NCBI GenBank assembly: GCA_000750105.3
Contig: JPHH03000064.1
Span: 117,233-181,232, forward strand
Reading direction: 5' to 3'
Source: Tolypocladium sp. Sup5 PDA-1
Taxonomy: Eukaryota; Ascomycota; Sordariomycetes; Hypocreales; Ophiocordycipitaceae
Length of the DNA stretch: 64,000 nt
The notes below the pieces were generated by a model, which was not told the DNA's origin, ran no database searches, and saw only the letters and a list, made by a program, of their open reading frames with translations. This document shows, piece after piece, positions 10,388 to 20,700 of the stretch. The position numbers and the translations under genes are program-made. Position 1 is the stretch's first letter. Each line of letters opens with the position of its first letter.

Positions 10388-11977
10388 ATGGCAGACTTTG
10401 GCGAATACCCGCCGAATATGGCGCCACAGGACGCTTTAGTGGTGCGACAACAAGCAGAGCCAGACCACGCCGTGGTGCCATATTCCGCCGAAAACTTGTC
10501 CAGACCCAACTTCGGCCCTTCCAATCCGTTCAAGGACGAGTCAAATACCCAGAAGCGCAAAAATGTCCTGACCGGCCACGCTGAAGAGACGTTCGTGAGT
10601 GAGCATACATTTCGAAGCAAGCACAGGGCGGTGGAGAGGAGGGGTGGACCTGAGCGAGAGTATCAGGGCGCCGCAGCGTTGAAAAAGGAGGCAGCGAGGA
10701 TACGAGCAAGAAGGGAGGACAAAGGCGATGCTACCATCGCTGAGGGCCCAGGTTCCTACGTTGGCCCTTGGGCCAAGTACTCGAGGAACGAGTACGAGGT
10801 TGTTGGAGAGGACGAAGAGCTGGCCAGTGACGAGGAATACGAAGTTGTCGAGGAGGATGAAGACGTCGTGGAGAGCGGCACCGTGGTTCAAGCACCAGTC
10901 GCAGCCATCGCGCGGCGGAAAGAGGTCGAGGCAATGGGCGACGAGACGACGACATTCCACGGTTCGGAAGAGCACGACTACCAGGGCCGGACCTACATGC
11001 ACGTTCCGCAAGACCTCGATGTCGACTTGCGCAAGGATGCTGGGAGCTTCACAAACTACATCCCGAAGAAGCAGATTCACGCCTGGAAAGACCATTCCAA
11101 GGCTGTTACGGCGCTGCGCTTCCTCCCCGGCTCGGGGCATCTGCTCCTGTCGGCCAGTGCTGATACGACTGTCAAGATCCGGGATGTCTATCACGAAAGG
11201 GAACTTCTGCGGACGTACTCTGGACACTCCAAGGCACTTTCGGATATCTGCTTCAACAACACGGGCACACAATTCCTGTCGTCTTCGTACGATAGGATGA
11301 TGAAACTGTGGGACACCGAAACCGGCGTCTGCATCAGCAAGTTCACGACGGGAAAGACGCCGCACGTCATCAAGTTTAACCCGGATCCAGAGCACTCCAA
11401 CGAGTTCCTGGCTGGCATGTCGGACAAGAAGATTGTCCAGTTCGATACCCGGACACCCAACGAGATTGTTCAGGAGTATGATCACCACCTCGCAGCCATC
11501 AACACCATCACGTTTGTGGACCAGAACCGCCGCTTCATGACCACGTCCGACGACAAGTCGCTCCGTGCATGGGACTACAACATCCCCGTCCCCATCAAGT
11601 ACATTGCCGAGCCCGACATGTATCCCATGACCAACGCAGCGGCTCACCCCAGCGGCAAGTACGTGGCATACCAGAGCTCGGACAACCAAATATTGGTCTA
11701 CGGCGCAAATGACAAGTTCCGGCAAAACCGAAAAAAGAGCTACCGCGGGCACAACAACGCCGGCCTGGGCATCGAGCTCGACTGCAGCCCCGACGGCCAG
11801 TTCCTAGCCTCGGGAGACTCGGCCGGCTACGTGTGTTTCTGGGACTGGAAGACGTGCAAGATGTACCACAAGCTGAAGGCAGGGAGCCAGGCCGTGACGT
11901 GCGTCAAGTGGCATCCGCAAGAGACGAGCAAGGTGGCCACGGCAGGTTTGGACGGAGAGATTCACTACTGGGATTAG
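10388..11977 (+). CDS. PRP17: Pre-mRNA splicing factor Prp17/Cdc40, WD40 protein
   Basis: A single exon encodes 529 residues. Prp17 is a spliceosome component that acts at the second catalytic step and is also needed for cell-cycle progress in yeast. The N-terminal third has the family stretch VVPYSAENLSRPNFGPSNPF and then GPWAKY. An acidic, disordered linker (about residues 140-170) follows. The region PKKQIHAWKDHSKAVTALRF opens a seven-bladed WD40 propeller that continues to the C-terminal end IHYWD; blades are marked by LLSASADTTVKIRD, SYDRMMKLWDTETG, SDDKSLRAWD and SGDSAGYVCFWDWKT. Start: the ATG at 10388 matches the conserved N-terminus; the upstream in-frame extension is not family-like. 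A long antisense ORF over this gene is a codon-composition shadow. Confidence 0.95.
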   Translation: MADFGEYPPNMAPQDALVVRQQAEPDHAVVPYSAENLSRPNFGPSNPFKDESNTQKRKNVLTGHAEETFVSEHTFRSKHRAVERRGGPEREYQGAAALKKEAARIRARREDKGDATIAEGPGSYVGPWAKYSRNEYEVVGEDEELASDEEYEVVEEDEDVVESGTVVQAPVAAIARRKEVEAMGDETTTFHGSEEHDYQGRTYMHVPQDLDVDLRKDAGSFTNYIPKKQIHAWKDHSKAVTALRFLPGSGHLLLSASADTTVKIRDVYHERELLRTYSGHSKALSDICFNNTGTQFLSSSYDRMMKLWDTETGVCISKFTTGKTPHVIKFNPDPEHSNEFLAGMSDKKIVQFDTRTPNEIVQEYDHHLAAINTITFVDQNRRFMTTSDDKSLRAWDYNIPVPIKYIAEPDMYPMTNAAAHPSGKYVAYQSSDNQILVYGANDKFRQNRKKSYRGHNNAGLGIELDCSPDGQFLASGDSAGYVCFWDWKTCKMYHKLKAGSQAVTCVKWHPQETSKVATAGLDGEIHYWD

Positions 11978-12366
11978 CACCAACGGGTCGGTCTTTGGCA
12001 CAGGATGGATGCATGGCGCGGCGTTGTGATGATTGGGAACTACATGAATATACCATTATGCTGCGGCGGGAGCTGTATCTGTTCATCGAGTCTGTGTTGT
12101 GACGCCCTGCCGGCCACGGCTCACGTGAGACAGATGCATGTACAACTTGCTGCAATTTATCTTGCTGCTATGAACTTTAGAAGAATTGAGGGACCTGTAT
12201 GGCCTTGTCATTGTCATCATGGTGGTATTTCCCGAGTTCTAATTCCCTGTTCTGGCCTGCAATGCTCCTCTTGGGGTATCTGAATAAAGGCCCGCCCGGT
12301 GAAGGGCGGGCATAACGTCTTGAAAGGCAAGAAATGCTAAAGACGGCCAGCTATGCCGAGCGCAAT
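11978..12366. other. Convergent intergenic region, PRP17 and agmatinase 3' ends
   Basis: This 389-base gap separates two convergent genes. An AATAAA-like word lies at 12283-12288, followed at once by a GC-rich hairpin (separate entry). Confidence 0.6.
12290..12311. repeat. Perfect 8-base GC inverted repeat
   Basis: Arms GCCCGCCC (12290-12297) and GGGCGGGC (12304-12311) flank the six-base loop GGTGAA. The hairpin is between the convergent 3' ends of PRP17 and the agmatinase gene, directly after an AATAAA word on the plus strand. A role in 3'-end formation is only a guess. Confidence 0.8.
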
Positions 12367-14029
12367 TCAAGGGACAGGCTTGGCTACCATGAGCTCAATG
12401 AGAGAGTGCGCAATCTCAGCAGCTGCAAAGGTAGTGGTCTCGCCGGCCGTGTCGTAGATCGGGGACACCTCGACGACGTCGCCGCCAACGACATTGAGCC
12501 CTTCGAGCCCGCCGAGAATAGCCAGGAGCTCGCGCGTGGACCAGCCGCCGGGCTCCGGAGTGCCGGTTGCTAGATTCGGGTTAGAGGTCATGGGAAGCAA
12601 GGCAAGGGTGTCAAAAGGGGCTACGAACCGGGAGCAAACGCTGGGTCCAGGACATCGATGTCGACGCTGATGTAGACCTTTGTGTCGCGGACGCGGTGGC
12701 GGATCTTCTGGATGACGGCCTGGATGCCCAACTTGTCCACGTCGGGGGCGGTGATGGTGTCAAAGCCGCAGCGCCTATCGTTTCTCATGTCCTCCTTGCG
12801 CCTGTTGACCGGGGCGCGGATGCCGGCATGGATCGACGAGTTGAGAATCAGGTTCTGTAGTGCATAATTAGCATGCGCTGTGGTGGCTGCTGTGTAACAT
12901 AACTGGTAAGGGGCTCGACAACTCACCTCTTCATGGGCAATGTGCAAGAATGTGCCGTGATTCAGCCCGCTGGGTCTCCTGTCAGCTAGCCGAACCCAAG
13001 TAGTGAGATGTAAGAGGCGCTCGCTCACGCATATTCCGAGATGCCTCCGCCCAGCACAGCGGGATCCCAGGTATCTGCCGAGCGTAACCAGTCAGTTGGC
13101 TATTAGTAACGGACAATAGAGCATCGCGGCAACTCACCAATGTGACTGTCAAAGTGAATGACGGACACCTGCCCCCATCGGCGGTACGTGGAGCGCAGGG
13201 CAGACAGGGTCGTGGTGTGGTCGCCGCCCAGCGTCACGATCCGGGGAATCTTGGATCGATCGGGGTGGGCAGCGGGCCGTCCAGAGACGAGTCTGTGGGC
13301 GAGATCCAGCGTCTTCAGGGCGGCTCGGTTGTCGAGCCAGGGCATGGGTGCGTCGCCGCAGTCGACGACGGTGGCCCAATCATTGAGAGGGTTGCGGCCT
13401 GTGAGGATGCGTGAGGATGCTGGGCGATATGCAGAATGACGGAGGGGAGACCTCACCAGTGAAGACGCTGTAGCCGTAGAACTTGCGCTGGCTGGCCGTT
13501 CTGATGCCAGAGGGGCCGTATCGGGCACCGGGGCGCGCAGTAACGGTCTTATGAGCGTGTTAGCGGGCAAGTGTCACATACGGGGATGCAATAATAGTAG
13601 CAGTATTATTGCGTCATGCCGTCTCCGAGACGGGGATGGGGATGGGGACGGGGACGGGGACGGGGACGGGGACGGGGACAGGGACGGAGACGGAATCGGG
13701 ATTGGGAGGCTACGGACGGTGTCATGCGGGGCGCCGAGAATGGCAATGTCATATCTGCCGAGCTCGGCATCGTCCTTGGTAAAGCAGTCCGCATACGGCA
13801 GCTTGGCAAACGTGTTTAGGCCGGCAAACTGAAAGGGCAGGGTAGCCGCTTCGTCGTCGTCCTTGCCGTTGTCCTTGTCGTCCTTGACCCAGAAGCGGAG
13901 CTGCTCCGGAGCAGCCAGACCCTGGGCATAGTTGACGCCGGCGTGGTGGCCGTGGCCCGAGACGGAGACGGGGAGACCCGCGTGGAGGAGGACCCCCAGC
14001 AGCGACGACAGCAAGACGCGGCGCTGCAT
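12367..14029 (-). CDS. Secreted agmatinase/arginase-family ureohydrolase
   Basis: Seven minus-strand exons (14029-13718, 13547-13457, 13398-13138, 13074-13029, 12969-12927, 12854-12629, 12569-12367) encode 393 residues with phases that fit throughout. The fold is the binuclear-manganese ureohydrolase: LGGDHT, then FDSHIDTWDP (the D-x-H-x-D ligand set), then SVDIDVLDPAFAPATGTPEPGGW. These fit agmatinases better than arginases; the substrate (agmatine or another guanidino compound) is inferred. A signal peptide is seen at the N-terminus (basic MQRR, hydrophobic LLSSLLGVLLHAGL, then VSVSGHG), so the enzyme should enter the secretory path. Two features are odd. The first intron donor is GTCCGT, off consensus, and that intron contains a G-rich hexanucleotide array. 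An upstream in-frame ATG at 14092 would bury the signal peptide, so 14029 was chosen. Confidence 0.92.
13632..13685 (+). repeat. Hexanucleotide tandem array GGGGAC/GGGGAT in an intron
   Basis: Eight to nine near-identical six-base units with four-guanine runs separated by AC or AT lie within the first intron (13548-13717) of the agmatinase gene. The plus strand is the template strand of that gene, so the transcript carries the C-rich complement. The regular G4 runs meet the usual sequence criterion for an intramolecular G-quadruplex in DNA. Confidence 0.9.
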
Positions 14030-15136
14030 GTTTGCGATGGTCTTTGCAAGTTGCCCAAGGATGAAGGAATCCACTCTCCAAGGCACTCGCATCGCAAAGA
14101 AGCCCCCGGGCCACGGGCACCTGGGCAGTCGACTCCTTATCATCGTTGGCTTCCCTGGCCAATCGAGACGCTGCGCCGCCGCGCGCTCCTCGGGGCCCGG
14201 GCCAGCACCTGCCCCCTCTCTCCGATAAGTGACCTTCCCTCTAGTGACCACATTCGGACCCTCGGAGGCGGTTGGTCAGGCAGTCAGGCAGTTTGGGGGT
14301 CCATCCGTCCAACGGGCCAGTGAATCCAGGCGGCCTGGCACTTACATGAGTCAGGCTCGCTTGCCCGCGTGCCCGCGTTCTCGGGTGCTCTCGTGACGCC
14401 CTCTTCCACCTGCAGGACCTGCCATTGGCTGCGGTCTCGACTACATCCGCTAGGGGCTGTGTGAACAGCCACCGGCCGCTCACTGCGAGTAGTCCGTAGT
14501 CCGTAGTCCGTACTTGTAAGCGAATAATATCGTCCATGTCGTCTGGGCATGTCAAGGGTAGTACAGTCGAGTTGCTGGAGCCACGTGTTACCCTGGCGCC
14601 CTTGGTAGAAAGATGTATTCGGCATACCCGAGGCATGAAAGGGCTGACGGCTGGCTTACGAAAGAGAAACCGAGCAGCCCGGGCTGATATCAGCCCTGGC
14701 CAGCGTCAAGTGAAGGCGAGAGACGCCGTTTGGATGCCACAGAGAAGGTTCCTCTTGGAGTCTTGGCTTCACATGCCGTCATGCTGGGCAAGCACGAGAC
14801 ACCACAACATGCTGGCGCCTTCCTCCTTTGCTCTCCATCACCAGACTCACCGCCAGGAAGGAGGGAGGGAGCAAGCAACGAGGTGGGTGGTAGTAGTCCG
14901 TACTTTGTTCTTGCATGTCTCACCTACATACGGATAGATACCTAAGTCTTACCATTGCCAGGCAAGCGGAGTGACGACGCCCCGAACCTACGCACGGCAC
15001 CTGTACACTCAACAAGTCTCAGACTCTCAACAGCCATTAGGCGCTTGGCCTCCAGTCCGCGTGTCACGTCGTCAACCCTGCATTCACACCCATACATCCT
15101 TGCCATCAGACTCGGTCAGCAGCAGCCGTAGCAGCC
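14030..15136. promoter_or_regulatory. Divergent promoter region, agmatinase and DUF3176 gene
   Basis: The region separates the starts of the two divergent genes. It contains a 7-base tandem repeat (TAGTCCG three times, 14490-14510) and another AGTCCGTAC word near 14896, both members of the dispersed element described in the findings. No gene is supported. Confidence 0.5.
14490..14510. repeat. TAGTCCG tandem repeat, three copies
   Basis: Three exact 7-base copies are followed by TACTTG, so the array ends in the word TCCGTAC that recurs in other intergenic regions of this window. Confidence 0.85.
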
Positions 15137-17112
15137 ATGGCTGCAGCGGTCGACGGCGCAGCACATATGCTTCTGCGCCTCCGTCGGCGGGAGCAACGCA
15201 AGCACGGCCCTTCAGTCAACGACGGGGCAGCTGACGAAGACGACTTTGCCGAGGAAAACATTCCCGAGAAGCATTCGACCACCAAGCCTCGAGCAGAACG
15301 CCGCTATATCTCCTCCTTCAGGTGGTGGGCAGACGAGTACAGATGTGCCCTCCTCTGCATGGTCGGCCTTGCCGTCCTCGCCGTCGTGCTCTGGCACTTT
15401 GACGGCAAACTCGCCCCAGACTTTGGCCCCGGGATGGAGCTCGACATGATTGTCATTGCCATGATGACCCTGGTCCGCGTCACGCTGGGAAGTATTGTCG
15501 AGGCCTGCATCTGCCAGGGCGCTTGGATATGGGTCTCCAAGTCGCATCAGACGCGGACACAGAACAAGGCGCGGCTGGAAGACTTCAAAGTGTTTGACGA
15601 AGCATCGCGGGGGCTACTGGGCAGTCTGGCCCTGCTCTGGCGCCTCAAGGGATGGTCAGCTCCTCTGCCCTCTGTCTCTCCCTCATCCACCAGGCAACTG
15701 ACCTTCACTTTAACAGGCACCTGTCTTGCATCGGGGCTCTGATCATCATCATCACCCACGGCTTCGAAACATTTTCTCAGCAAATGTTCGTTTACGTGCA
15801 GAAGCCAACTGTCTATATCAACCAGACGTCGCGGCCGGCTCCAGCCCCTTATCGAAGCGACTATTAGGATAATGTTGTCCAGAGGGGTGTCCGAGACGGT
15901 AGGCCGTAATACCCAGCCCTTTTGAAAGACCGTTGCAGATGCTGACCGAGGCCGTCAGACTGTTCACTTGCGCTGTCAACTAAATCGGCCGTCTACAGCG
16001 GCATATTAGCTGCACAGATCCGCGACCTCGAACCCCAATGTCACACAGCCAATTGCACCTGGCCCATCTTCCCAAGCCTTGCTGTTTGTGGGCAATGCGT
16101 TCCCACCAAAGTCAAGGTCCATTGCACAGATAAGACGCAGTCCTGCACCTTTGGTATCTCTTCCGCTACTAATGTCACTGTCCCCGAGGTTGCCGATGCA
16201 GACCTGTTCAAGGTGAATCCTGTTGGAGAGAAGAGCCTCAGAAACAGTACAAGTCAGAACAAAACGTATCTGTCAATCTTCGAGATAATGACAGTCTCAA
16301 AACGTGCTACAGCAACCCGCACAACCGCGGCTGAGTGCGCCTTGTGGTTCTGCCTCAAAACCTTTGACATATCCGTCGCCGATGGCAAGCCTGAGCAGGT
16401 CGTTGTGGCTACATGGAACGAAACCCAATTCGAAGCAGCAACGAGTGCTCACTCGGACGAACACGTTTTCGTAAACATGCCAAAACGCATGGGCATACAA
16501 CAAAACTCGAGGTATAGCGTCTCAGACCGCTCCCTCAAGGCGTTGCGCGGCTTTATCGACTCCTTGACCAGCGGGTCAATCGAAAATGCCTCCGACGTCC
16601 TCAACTTCTCATCCGATTGGGTCGAGGCCATGTGGCAGGCGACGAATGATCTGGAAGCCTGGATCTACAAGCTGAGCCTCAGTTTGACCAACGAAATCCG
16701 CGAGCATGGAACGATTCGAGACTCATACAGAACCGAGTACGAAGGCAGCGCTTCGAAGATGGCCAACTACGTTCACGTACAGTGGTACTGGATGATCTAT
16801 CCGGTTTCGTTCCTCATCATGAGCCTTTACTACCTTCTCGGCACCATCCTCGCCGCGGCCCGTGATGGTGTCGCCGCATGGAAGGGCGACTCTTTGCCCA
16901 TGCTGTTCAGCCGCATTGACTCTCGTATTCAAGCTCTTGGGATGGCGAAGATGGATGTGCCCAAGGGGTTGGATGATTTAGGGAAATCGAGGGTAGCTCT
17001 GACTAAAGATAAGCTTGGTTACTGGACCTTTGAGCCGCATGGTTCCAAAGAAGAGCACGATGAGGACGGCATGGACGCAGAGGAGGTTGTCAGAATACTG
17101 ACTGGTTTCTGA
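15137..17112 (+). pseudogene. DUF3176 family membrane protein with in-frame TAG
   Basis: Three exons fit (15137-15654, 15717-15898, 15959-17112; 617 codons) and show the fungal DUF3176 layout: a cytosolic N-terminus, helices in CALLCMVGLAVLAVVLWHF and in the region MIVIAMMTLVRVTLGS, the family signature FDEASRGLLGSLALLW, a helix in GALIIIITHGFETFSQQ, a large Cys- and N-glycosylation-rich outer domain (CHTANCTWPIFPSLAVCGQC), and a C-terminal helix near residue 530 (YPVSFLIMSLYYLLGTILAA). The function of the family is unknown. Exon 2 contains a TAG at 15865-15867, between APAPYRSDY and DNVVQRG, where a Trp codon would fit; the frame and the phase-1 donor beyond it stay intact. An unusual 78-base intron (15790-15867) ending in this TAG would also remove the stop, so a functional gene is not excluded. 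Confidence 0.75.
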
Positions 17113-17612
17113 CCTTGATGCTGGAGCATCGGGACATGACCAATTGGAAGCCATTATAACGTAGTCACGCAAGCATGAGACTTGTCATTGCATGTCTTAA
17201 TTTGAGGGAGGACGTTATCTCAGAGACGGAGGAGTAGAGCAATAACTAATCCACGAAGATTGAAATTGAAAGACGACAAGGAGAGACGACTTGGAGAACC
17301 AAGAAACGTCAGCTGAGCAATAACCATTGTGTATAGCCGAGACTTACCTCCTGCTTTGTACAGTTTGGTGAGACGAGAGGCTACGACCAGGCTGCATACT
17401 GTACCAGAAACGAGTCAGTTCTCACAATCATTGTACGAGATGTGCTTGAATTCCCTCAATTCATTTGGTCCCCAACTTGTCTGCCCAGATCCAAGTCACA
17501 GCCCGTTTATACAAGCCCATTTATCCCCAGTCAAATTACGCCCCTTACCAGCAACGATCCGCCGAAGAGAACGCCAAAGCCCACCCATTTCCAAACCACA
17601 TGGCCCAACTGC
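17113..17612. other. Convergent intergenic region, DUF3176 and SET genes
   Basis: These 500 bases hold the two 3' flanks. No repeat or ORF of note is seen. Confidence 0.5.
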
Positions 17613-18820
17613 TCACCACCGCGAAGTCAGCCTCATAAATTCCCGGTCGCTCATGCCCGGGCATCCTCCGCACCGACACCGAAACCCGTACGTCATGTAG
17701 AGTTCGGCGAGGGTGCGGTCCTTGCCGTATGATATTCTGAGCTCCTCGCCAGCGAGAATCTCGCTCGCGCGGACGGAAAACACCAAGCACTGCGACGCCT
17801 CGTCGTACTCGAAGTCAACGTTTTGGGCCGGGTGGCAGGCGTGGTTGAAGCGGGCGGCGATTGGGAAGAGGCCCGCGAGACGGCCGCCAACCGAGAAGCT
17901 GCGAGGGTTGAGGTTAGTAGGGAGTCGATGGCAGATGGCTGAATAGCCGAGTGTTTTGTAAACGAATAGCGTATCGAATCTTACCAGTTGGTTTCAAACA
18001 CGCCCTGGATCCGTGGCAGGCCCGACTTGAAGAGCTCGTTGGCGTAGAGGCTCAAGGCCACGCGCTTGGCCTGCTTGTCTAGCTTGCCGTACTCTTGGAA
18101 CAGGCACGAGTGGTCTGCCACGAACAGTGACTTCTCTCTCAGGATTGTGTCGCCGCGCTTGAGAGTTTTCATTGCAAACGCGCCCCAGCCCGCGATCTTG
18201 GACTCGGCCACCTCAAAGTACTCGTTCTCAAACTTGGGGCTCGGGGAGGTCTTGTAGACGATTGGCGGTAGCCAACGCTCGATATCTTCCTCTTGACTAT
18301 TGCCTCCCAGCTTGGTGCCGCCATTGCCATGTTCGTCCTCGGCCTTGTCCTTGCTATCGTGGTAAATGCTCGGCAGGGGCTTCGATAGCGGTTTCTCGGA
18401 GTCAATCGATGGGGGGCTGGCAGACGGTTCTGTGGCATGATATTCGGGTATGGGCCCCGAAAGTTGTACTTGCAGCTTTGCTATAAATTCGAGAAGTCGT
18501 CGGTCATCGTCATTGATTGAATATGTCGTGGTCGGCGAGGAGACTTGCTCGGTGAAAAGTGAAGGCTCCTAAGGCAAGGTCCGTATCAGCAACTGAGGGC
18601 GAAGATGACTACGTAGCAAAAGAGAGAAGGGAAACAACATAGCAAGAACTTCGGAAGGCTCATGAAGCAGTAAGAATAAACGGAATAGTAGTACCTTATT
18701 CGGTTCATGCGCAGCAACTCGAGCAGTAATCCACGTGGACTCGACTGACACATCGTAAATGTGCCCATTGGGGTACGAGAACGGGTGGAGGAGTGCATCG
18801 ACAGTAAGAGAGAGCGGCAT
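17613..18820 (-). CDS. SET-domain protein (SMYD-like, no MYND finger)
   Basis: Three exons (18820-18695, 18568-17985, 17898-17613) give 331 residues. The N-terminal 135 residues are variable. The SET domain starts at AESKIAGWGAFAMKTLKRGDTIL, which carries the G-x-G AdoMet-binding signature of SET proteins (here GWGAFA), and continues to FNHACHPAQNVDFEYD and ELRISYG, the NHxCxPN-like and GEE(L/I)xxSYG motifs that form the pseudoknot and active site; a post-SET-like RCRCGGCPG follows. The family methylates lysines of histones or other proteins; the substrate cannot be read from sequence. The conserved NHSC-x-PN is here NHACHPAQN, a modest departure. Phases match, and the chosen start gives a short hydrophilic first exon. 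The 5' flank contains a diverged tandem duplication. Confidence 0.85.
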
Positions 18821-20139
18821 TGTGAGTGTAGTGAATCGGAGTAAAAGTACGACTGAAAGAATGCGGCAAGAGACAACGAAGAAGGTCAAGAAAGTTGTTA
18901 ATATGCAATCGAAGAACTGCAGACACAGATCCGGCGTGATTGGTGCAACAACACTCGGGGTTGAAGAGCCGCGAGGGTCTGGGGATTTGCAAAGAACGGA
19001 GCAAGAGAGGAGAACAAGTCGTAAAGAGTTGATGTCGAAGGTCTTGAGTGACACAATCTTTCTCCAGACGGAGACGACTTGGGAGTTGAGGCTGGGGATA
19101 AAAAGATGAGAATGAAACGCAGATCCAAATCGCTGAGCAAGTCGGGAGAACGAGTCGTGAAGAGTCGGAAACGAAGACCTTGAGAGGTGGAAGATCGCTT
19201 GAGGTGGGAACTCGAGGGTCGAGGCTGTGAATCAAGAGGAGGAAACAAAACCGTAGGGGAAGAAGAGGCGCCTTAAATACTTCTCCCGCTTGTGCAGTGA
19301 AACTCGACGTAAATGCACAATGCCATTGTTAGAGGTCGAGGTTATTATTGTCTTGTGCAAACGGTTCAAGAGAATTGATCCACGTTGGTGCCGTGATAGG
19401 CGAACAGCTTTGCGTGCGAGTGGCCTTCACCGACTTCTTTGGTGTCAACAACCCGTACGCACTTCCAGGGAGTTGAATACCGAGTCAATAGATGCAGCCA
19501 TTGTCTGAACTCGGCAACTCCAACAATACCGCTGTTCATCAAGGGACAATTCGAGCTGCTCTTCGGATGAAAAACTAGAAGCATGTACTCCGTATGCCGC
19601 AGCAGAGACGCAGCTGGAGTGCATCTCCTCGGAATCTTACCAGACGTTGCCCGGTTTGACCCTCGCTGCCCCAGAAGTTGTACCCTCGCCGAAGCCGTCA
19701 TGAAACCCATGAAGCCCCGCAAGACGCAGCCATATCTGAAAGATGGGAGGGAGGGCAAGGTGAGATTGTCAACTGTTTCCGCTTGTATATTAAACGGGAC
19801 ATACATATCCCAGGCACTCGATGGCGCCGCGCCGCTTTGTTTTCCTGATGCTCCAAACTCCTAAAGGGATACAATGCCAAATCCAGGGGCGAATCTTTCC
19901 AGTTCGATGCGCAGTTCGCTCCGATATTATGTGGTTTGATGAAAGCCAGGTTAGTCGCCCCGGCCGGATCCCGAATTTTTAAACGCTCCAAGATGCTTTT
20001 TGAACACACCGACACTTCTGCTGCCGCGTCCCCACGTCCACCGCCTTATCACAGCCATATCCGCATGCCCCAGGGGTGTGTAAATGCCAGCCTCTGTTCA
20101 GGCGAGCAGTGAAGCCATGGCTGTCTATTCCTGCATTGC
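18821..20139. other. Intergenic region upstream of the SET gene
   Basis: The 1.3 kb contains the SET gene's 5' flank, including a diverged tandem duplication (separate entry), and the 3' flank of the F-box gene. A 146-residue ORF on the minus strand at 19366-19806 has no recognisable feature and is not called. Confidence 0.5.
18999..19240. repeat. Diverged tandem duplication, unit about 110 bases
   Basis: Two copies, about 18999-19108 and 19135-19240, align through GAGCAAG..GGAGAAC.AGTCGT.AAGAGT and then through a GAAG-CTTGAG block. The similarity is visible in conceptual translation of the minus strand too (LKTFDINSLRLVL against LKVFVSDSSRLVL). Identity is roughly 70 percent by eye. It lies within 420 bases upstream of the SET gene start, so it may be in its promoter or 5' leader. 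Confidence 0.6.
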
Positions 20140-20700
20140 CTACATGAGAAGCTTGCGTCTCGGCCGGAGGGGGCAGTCTCCTCTGCAATTGGGACACCTC
20201 AGACATCCCGGCTTAGACCAGACCCGGCGACAGTTGCACACCCAAAGATCTTTCCCGGTCCTCGTAGTCAGGCAGTCGAACGGCGCGTGGAGACCCTCGC
20301 CGACGCCGCAGTCGATACAGAACCGCCGTAGCATGATCTGCCTGTCGGTTCGCGGGTCGGGCTCCCGGTTCCGGACGATGCGCCCGAGCCTGTCGACAAA
20401 GGCCGACTGTGGTTGCAGCATATCGAAGTGGTCTGGTGACCGTACCCGGAAGCAGACGTAGCACTCGAAGTTGCCAGGCCTGTAGTCGTGGCCCTTCTCG
20501 CTCGGGCGGTGCTGGGGAAAGTCTTTGGCCGCACGCATGACGAATTGTGCCTTGTCGAAGGAAGCGGCCATCCTTTGGGGGTCTATGGTTTGTTGGAAGT
20601 ATCGATTCATGCTGGAGAGGTGTATCAAGGACTGGTAGTCCAGATGCGAAAAGACCATCCGCTGAAGTTCGTTGGGCAGCCGCTCGATGAGAGAGGCCAT
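20140..20700 (-). CDS. F-box protein with C-terminal Cys-rich region
   Basis: A single exon encodes 186 residues. The N-terminus IERLPNELQRMVFSHLDYQSLIHLSSMNRYF is a typical F-box that would bind Skp1 in an SCF ubiquitin ligase. The rest holds paired cysteines (CYVC, RFCIDCG, WVCNCRR, CLRCPNCRGDC), suggesting one or two zinc sites instead of the leucine-rich or WD40 substrate domains of classic F-box proteins. Small F-box/Cys-rich proteins of this form are frequent in Sordariomycetes and lack known substrates. The frame is open upstream to 20907, but the F-box begins right after the ATG at 20700, which was chosen. The protein ends RRKLLM. Confidence 0.85.
   Translation of the reverse strand: MASLIERLPNELQRMVFSHLDYQSLIHLSSMNRYFQQTIDPQRMAASFDKAQFVMRAAKDFPQHRPSEKGHDYRPGNFECYVCFRVRSPDHFDMLQPQSAFVDRLGRIVRNREPDPRTDRQIMLRRFCIDCGVGEGLHAPFDCLTTRTGKDLWVCNCRRVWSKPGCLRCPNCRGDCPLRPRRKLLM

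Noticed and set aside
10541..11752. 403-residue minus-strand ORF opposite PRP17
   Set aside because: It mirrors the codon pattern of PRP17, has no domain, and PRP17 is certain.
13574..14251. Read-through of the agmatinase first exon into a Ser-Pro repeat protein
   Set aside because: The Ser-Pro stretch is the intronic hexanucleotide repeat translated; splicing at 13717/13548 restores the conserved ureohydrolase sequence.
19366..19806. 146-residue minus-strand ORF between the SET and F-box genes
   Set aside because: No motif or homology is recognisable, and composition is not coding-like.
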